In this document: piece after piece, positions 6,301 through 6,336 of the stretch | How positions within the stretch are numbered: position 1 is the stretch's first letter | How the letters are laid out: every line of letters starts with the position of its first letter | Assembly: GCA_023665325.1 (NCBI GenBank) | Contig: JAMPED010000055.1 | Coordinates: forward strand, 1-6,336 | Origin: Acetobacter sp. | Lineage (GTDB): Bacteria; Pseudomonadota; Alphaproteobacteria; RF32; CAG-239 | DNA: 6,336 nucleotides | Reading direction: 5' to 3' | Made by a program: the position numbers and the translations under genes | The notes under the pieces: generated by a model | What the model was told of the DNA's origin: nothing | The model's database searches: none | What the model saw: only the letters and a program-made list of their open reading frames with translations

Positions 6301-6336
6301 TTATCTCTAACATTACAAACAAGAATGAAACTGACA
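201..6336 (+). CDS. Giant secreted multidomain repeat protein, probable surface adhesin (3' end missing)
   Basis: The frame is uninterrupted for 2045 full codons plus one base and continues past the right edge, so the C-terminus and any cell-wall anchor (LPXTG, SLH, membrane segment) are not visible. In order it has a signal peptide (1-37), a GLUG-type beta-helix-like segment (about 74-208), an unassigned region (209-385), a chain of beta-rich modules (386-2001) and a Thr/Ile-rich stretch (2002-2045). Some modules resemble InlB B-type repeats and others MBG/Ig-like modules. No catalytic motif is apparent. The mature part is very rich in Thr, Asn, Tyr, Val and acidic residues and nearly free of cysteine: I see only Cys293, Cys453 and Cys577. 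This composition is typical of extracellular Gram-positive proteins. By family analogy it is a surface or secreted protein for adhesion or carbohydrate/matrix contact, but ligand and specific role are unknown. It appears to have its own promoter. Confidence 0.93.
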   Translation, partial: MTKKFLKGLYCVALMFVTLGALCFIPAIKSNAKVASADEVSSQVAETSGTSGVWVDTYAAAATAPTYATETRPDGEFKVIDSEEKLAYVAFMVTIQGNSDWAKMNFELADDLDLSASLWTPIGTSANPYQGIFHGNRHTISGLRVSESSAAQASVAGLFGYTKGDGASYAMITDLSLSSFTYVTGGNATLKAGTLVGNAGKNTIIANVYDEREYKGDIATIGSVADSTVYVYRGGSPDGKTAKYTTKEKIKSTVTVDKMSAALPTSGYAITYVQTSKSGTTGFSADNTGFYKCTSTTTYDETLKYPIYGTVVTETGANGVAYGNYGTLLDTRANAMAAGEGYFAVNKNKTLNKGYTFTLSTPSISSSTMTTLYNRGLIETMTWEEKSYSVKVNYGYGHNLNGTPAGQRTMDLTVGNDFSWEEAIPTSRYTNDPIDSLFTTYRRMGYEYAGRFCESTFENEFVGYVGDNTGYRGGSYSMYLKWTPKTDIAYSVDFANASSDTGFNPKDAVRKFDIKENGVSVLSTDDIAAADRVDFDFTNHAADKAVTIEFVLNAGYKFPTSGSSNEITASREDVDACGAYLLFAENGYDKYNETAYSISTETRTTGEAGANETWIIVTVENIVAGDGAITIAFEREVYTIELEGEGVTYALSEVTNAKDETTDTYTVLSGKTVQTRWGENFKLTATAEDNKYIIAYAAQDFPINAGTITGDGTYDDNYTKNFKTYTYTISSYANLLTAGKTSHKITITAIELKVNVDISIVHNAEDAYKAIAENTAAGRKDASGSETLTTGDSPVTFIANIVDGLVEVYMYSNAYYTNDNGAFVVKRLIGDNYTEIQSLQPEAEFVTAGDYKGYYKYAYRFEGIIEDNKGVPSYEVQFTAVPQTYNVEYAVEVSFDGGATYVTLNASDADHAKLISRWFGTDGYPTAKPSGKYGDSVNFAFVLTDAFGKVELLQQDYVISRKDAETTVGAVGTLNNDETAYIFGTTDSVVIARFILKNPELTLLGEGYVLSVNGQNRKVAYTDAGIKFADGESVKFTTTGITRTATVDAAGNVPMDVNSNVVTIDIPTGYYFVGWYLKNGEVYTELTSGADVSLNQLLTNTVIVNALKSSTTAVTNFEIVPAIKQKTVTLKFSKGKNALEDYVTSGATSAGEYTYYHEQENARYNQFTGDNTNARAAFEFSTMNNKVHKVGSSQKGWTGEYESAVHEFLIDGTFTSQLFDTNVWATATNFDIEFTPTWNLLQYTIKIDNSVEVNIYMGDTVTVTPGQIGTETEGAATYTVTRPNGDILSSASIAPQQGMHVTGFTFGGGTVTRTDEVTTFTLTEANIKTYLETGFFYTAGQAFTIETKKDPNIYRIVLTSNRSGETFLSGFESDENTKYVEVTYGTQPTALAGINVERAGYRLSAWVDTANTSNVLASVDAAGRYTYTGNYLTNSNTTVKAMWTPVEGGEYIQIATTGNKTTDYIGIAQQVATATVSTLGSDANLTQTLPNGDIITDQYWAKAQKEDGAYVKVSTSDTLSLTTVAESGNYVYVVEFRDTFETNVSYTIESTPVVVTINRNGLVIDGWTLASYYTGDSSYIAVEGANEYGTIQFKNGLTDGNRAEALAALNAKVARNKVVIQDATRKFNAGSYTTARYYITLTEEEYANLDTTVVRRDAEGFYIELTAEASSNKIQIKPTPVTIVVSGKGFFMGENINHSVKAEFVAGLEIAPIDNFQFNATVMTNSGAAGVYDKTAQFTWADLKITRAGETVANGNFEFTIDDQYEIEEITTTNAYVYNYSVGYLTADANNALAGVADLYQGENPDYRVRVTDIKVGNTSVATFNSNATFFNYVDEATGNAIFTISGNGTTKFMLAIRQGSDVEFTVTVEEITAGTKLIFLGFQTVKADAAAYAEAFGDTPVAEKSDTVTTLATTNVYALYTDLKQVTVNYNANASMTSETLYLTADAAKNIADPVWKGFAFKRWTTTNEQLGIIDASTGTKVTANAGAYTKATITADWELEEPTITTNKTTITGNAIDTTITTGSITIAISDIISNITNKNETD
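420..824 (+). repeat. GLUG-type beta-helix-like segment (residues ~74-208)
   Basis: The series FELADDLDLS (about 107-115), WTPIG (119-123), YQGIFHGNRHTISGL (129-143), AGLFGY (156-161) and ITDLSL (172-177) is the classic signature of GLUG-motif segments. These occur in large secreted proteins of Firmicutes and Bacteroidetes. A second, weaker rung is visible as GTLVGNAGKNTIIANV (193-208). Segments of this type are thought to form right-handed beta-helix-like coils and often sit at the N-terminal end of cell-surface adhesins. Here there are only about two rungs, fewer than in many homologues. The family call is by motif recognition alone. Confidence 0.75.
825..1355 (+). other. Unassigned region between GLUG segment and repeat chain (residues ~209-385)
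   Basis: About 177 residues with no family I recognise. It contains YVYRGGSPDGKTAKYTTKEK (about 231-250), then Thr/Ser-rich beta-like stretches, one cysteine (Cys293) and an Ala/Gly-rich segment around 334-342. It ends with TMTWEEK (380-386) just before the first InlB-like module. The position suggests that it either completes the beta-helix fold or forms a separate ligand-binding domain near the exposed N-terminus. That is inference from order only. Codon use and frame are continuous with the neighbouring regions. Confidence 0.5.
1356..1655 (+). repeat. InlB B-type-like module 1 (residues ~386-485)
   Basis: The module opens with the strand YSVKVNYGYG (388-397), where InlB B-type (Listeria-Bacteroides) repeats carry their first strand and glycine turn. 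It continues through GYEYAGRF (445-452) at the usual G-Y-x-F-x-G-W position and closes with YLKWTPK (479-485), matching the family's L-Y-A-K-W-T ending. The aromatic after the central glycine is replaced by Arg451-Phe452, so the copy is divergent. At about 100 residues it is longer than the usual 65-80. Family members form small ubiquitin-like beta-grasp stalk units. It contains Cys453. Confidence 0.6.
1656..3287 (+). repeat. Chain of beta modules without a clear family (residues ~486-1029)
   Basis: Roughly four to five consecutive modules share a boundary pattern: a closing strand followed directly by a new opening strand with aromatic or Val/Ile residues. Boundaries are seen at AYSVDF (489-494), ITIAFEREVYTIELEG (629-644), ITITAIELKVNVDISI (745-760), VQFTAVPQTYNVEY (876-889) and VIARFILKNPELTLLGEG (990-1007). 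The piece GENFKLTATAEDNKYI (678-693) resembles the centre of divergent InlB B-repeats. The remainder matches nothing I can name. Cys577 is the last cysteine in the visible protein. A stalk or spacer role is inferred from position and composition. Confidence 0.5.
3288..3521 (+). repeat. InlB B-type-like module 2 (residues ~1030-1107)
   Basis: This is the clearest core motif in the middle of the protein: GYYFVGWYLKNGEVY at 1069-1083. It has the G-Y-x-F-x-G-W-Y signature that defines Listeria-Bacteroides/InlB B repeats, preceded by the strand VVTIDIP (1061-1067). The closing strand TVIVNAL (1101-1107) stands where the family usually has V-T-L-Y-A-K-W and lacks the tryptophan. Its length of about 78 residues fits the family. 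It is followed immediately by further beta strands of the next module. Confidence 0.6.
3522..4259 (+). repeat. Beta modules without a clear family (residues ~1108-1353)
   Basis: About two modules. The first opens with KTVTLKFSKG (1126-1135) and closes near FDIEFTPTWN (1230-1239). It includes a charged, Asn-rich stretch with YYHEQENARYNQF (1155-1167). The second opens with YTIKIDNSVEVNIYMG (1243-1258), carries GDTVTVTPGQIG (1258-1269), and closes with FTIETKKDPN (1343-1352). The order of strand, G-D/G-x-V-x-V-T, aromatic centre and closing strand suggests divergent InlB B-like or Ig-like units. No diagnostic GWY core is present, so the family remains open. Confidence 0.45.
4260..4535 (+). repeat. 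InlB B-type-like module 3 (residues ~1354-1445)
   Basis: This is the most complete InlB B-type copy. It has the opening strand YRIVLTSNRSG (1354-1364), the second strand VEVTYGTQPTAL (1381-1392), the core RAGYRLSAW (1398-1406) and the closing strand TTVKAMWTP (1437-1445). These match the family's x-V-T-x-x-S-N-G-G, V-x-V-x-Y-G, R-x-G-Y-x-F-x-G-W and T-V-x-A-x-W-T pattern. At about 92 residues it is slightly long. Such modules are usually rigid stalk units in adhesins or enzyme-bearing surface proteins. Confidence 0.72.
4551..5630 (+). repeat. MBG/Ig-like tandem modules (residues ~1451-1810)
   Basis: About three modules recur with a similar ending: ESGNYVYVVEF (1526-1536) then ESTPVVVTI (1549-1557); FNAGSYTTARYYITL (1627-1641) then KPTPVTIVVSG (1677-1687); and an AGVYDKTAQFTW stretch (about 1389 codons in, near 1729-1740) then YRVRV (1807-1811). 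The G-S/N/V-Y strand followed about 20-40 residues later by a P-V-x-I-x-V strand is typical of MBG-like modules of bacterial adhesins. The two TPV junctions are about 128 residues apart. Residues 1601-1616 (NRAEALAALNAKVARN) look helical, unusual in this beta-rich protein. The family call is tentative. Confidence 0.5.
5631..5972 (+). repeat. Divergent module preceding last InlB-like copy (residues ~1811-1924)
   Basis: This module carries an opening stretch with IKVGNTSVATF (1814-1824). It then has a central strand pair, KFMLAI and VEFTVTVEEI, and a core LIFLGF (1878-1883) at the position of the InlB-type G-x-x-F-x-G-W. It closes with NVYALYTD (1916-1923), a close variant of the family's V-Y-A-x-W-T closing strand with Tyr in place of Trp. 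The part from about 1840 to 1923 reads as a degenerate InlB B-type unit. The Ala-rich piece KADAAAYAEAF (1887-1897) is probably a short helix or loop. Confidence 0.48.
5973..6203 (+). repeat. InlB B-type-like module 4 (residues ~1925-2001)
   Basis: The opening strand KQVTVNYNANA (1925-1935) matches the family's V-T-V-x-Y-N-x-N-G start. The core WKGFAFKRW (1957-1965) matches G-F/Y-x-F-x-x-W, and the closing strand ATITADWEL (1993-2001) matches T-x-x-A-x-W. At about 77 residues the length is normal for the family. It is the last recognisable module before the sequence changes character at residue 2002. Confidence 0.68.
6204..6336 (+). other. Thr/Ile-rich low-complexity segment at the right edge (residues 2002-2045+)
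   Basis: After the last InlB-like module the protein becomes a Thr, Ile and Asn-rich series with little else. The tripeptide Thr-Ile-Thr occurs at 2005-2007, 2012-2014 and 2021-2023, with one more at 1994-1996 in the preceding closing strand; a related Ile-Thr-Ile follows at 2027-2029. In the DNA the same octamer, ACAATCAC, appears at 6180, 6213, 6234 and 6261, always in the same codon phase. It could be a linker, a glycosylated stalk, or the start of a new repeat domain. The window ends before this can be decided. Confidence 0.5.

Noticed and set aside
1..6336. CRISPR array, tRNA or rRNA, insertion sequence, or defence/toxin system
   Set aside because: I found no regularly spaced identical repeats, no cloverleaf or rRNA-like stretch, no transposase or terminal inverted repeats, and no nuclease, ATPase or toxin motif. 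All coding capacity belongs to the surface-protein frame.

Overview
The window is almost entirely one gene. After about 200 bases of very AT-rich upstream DNA, a single reading frame opens at position 201 on the + strand. It runs without a stop for 2045 codons and leaves the right edge still open. I translated the whole frame by hand and found no interruption. The standard code fits: Trp is TGG throughout and no in-frame TGA occurs.

The gene encodes a giant exported, probably cell-surface, protein. Its order is: (1) a Gram-positive type signal peptide, residues 1-37; (2) a GLUG-type beta-helix-like segment, about 74-208; (3) a connecting region I cannot assign, about 209-385; (4) a long series of Thr/Asn/Tyr/Val-rich beta modules, about 386-2001; (5) the start of a Thr/Ile-rich low-complexity segment, 2002-2045, cut by the window edge. 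Several modules resemble InlB B-type (Listeria-Bacteroides) repeats, with a G-Y/F-x-F/L-x-x-W core and a closing strand ending in W-T or W-E. Others resemble MBG-like or Ig-like modules of large bacterial adhesins. Many match no family I can name. The module boundaries recur roughly every 95-150 residues.

Upstream, a perfect TATAAT -10 box, a weak -35, a small hairpin at the predicted transcript 5' end and a strong AGGAG ribosome binding site lie in order before the ATG. The gene therefore appears to have its own promoter. No upstream gene can be assigned.

The signal peptide, the strong Shine-Dalgarno, the moderate-to-low G+C and the domain style suggest a Bacillota member, plausibly an uncultured gut or rumen Clostridia-like lineage. 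This is inference, since the window has no marker gene. I see no CRISPR array, tRNA, rRNA, insertion sequence, or recognisable enzyme or defence system. The interest lies in the unusual architecture and in the modules without a clear family.
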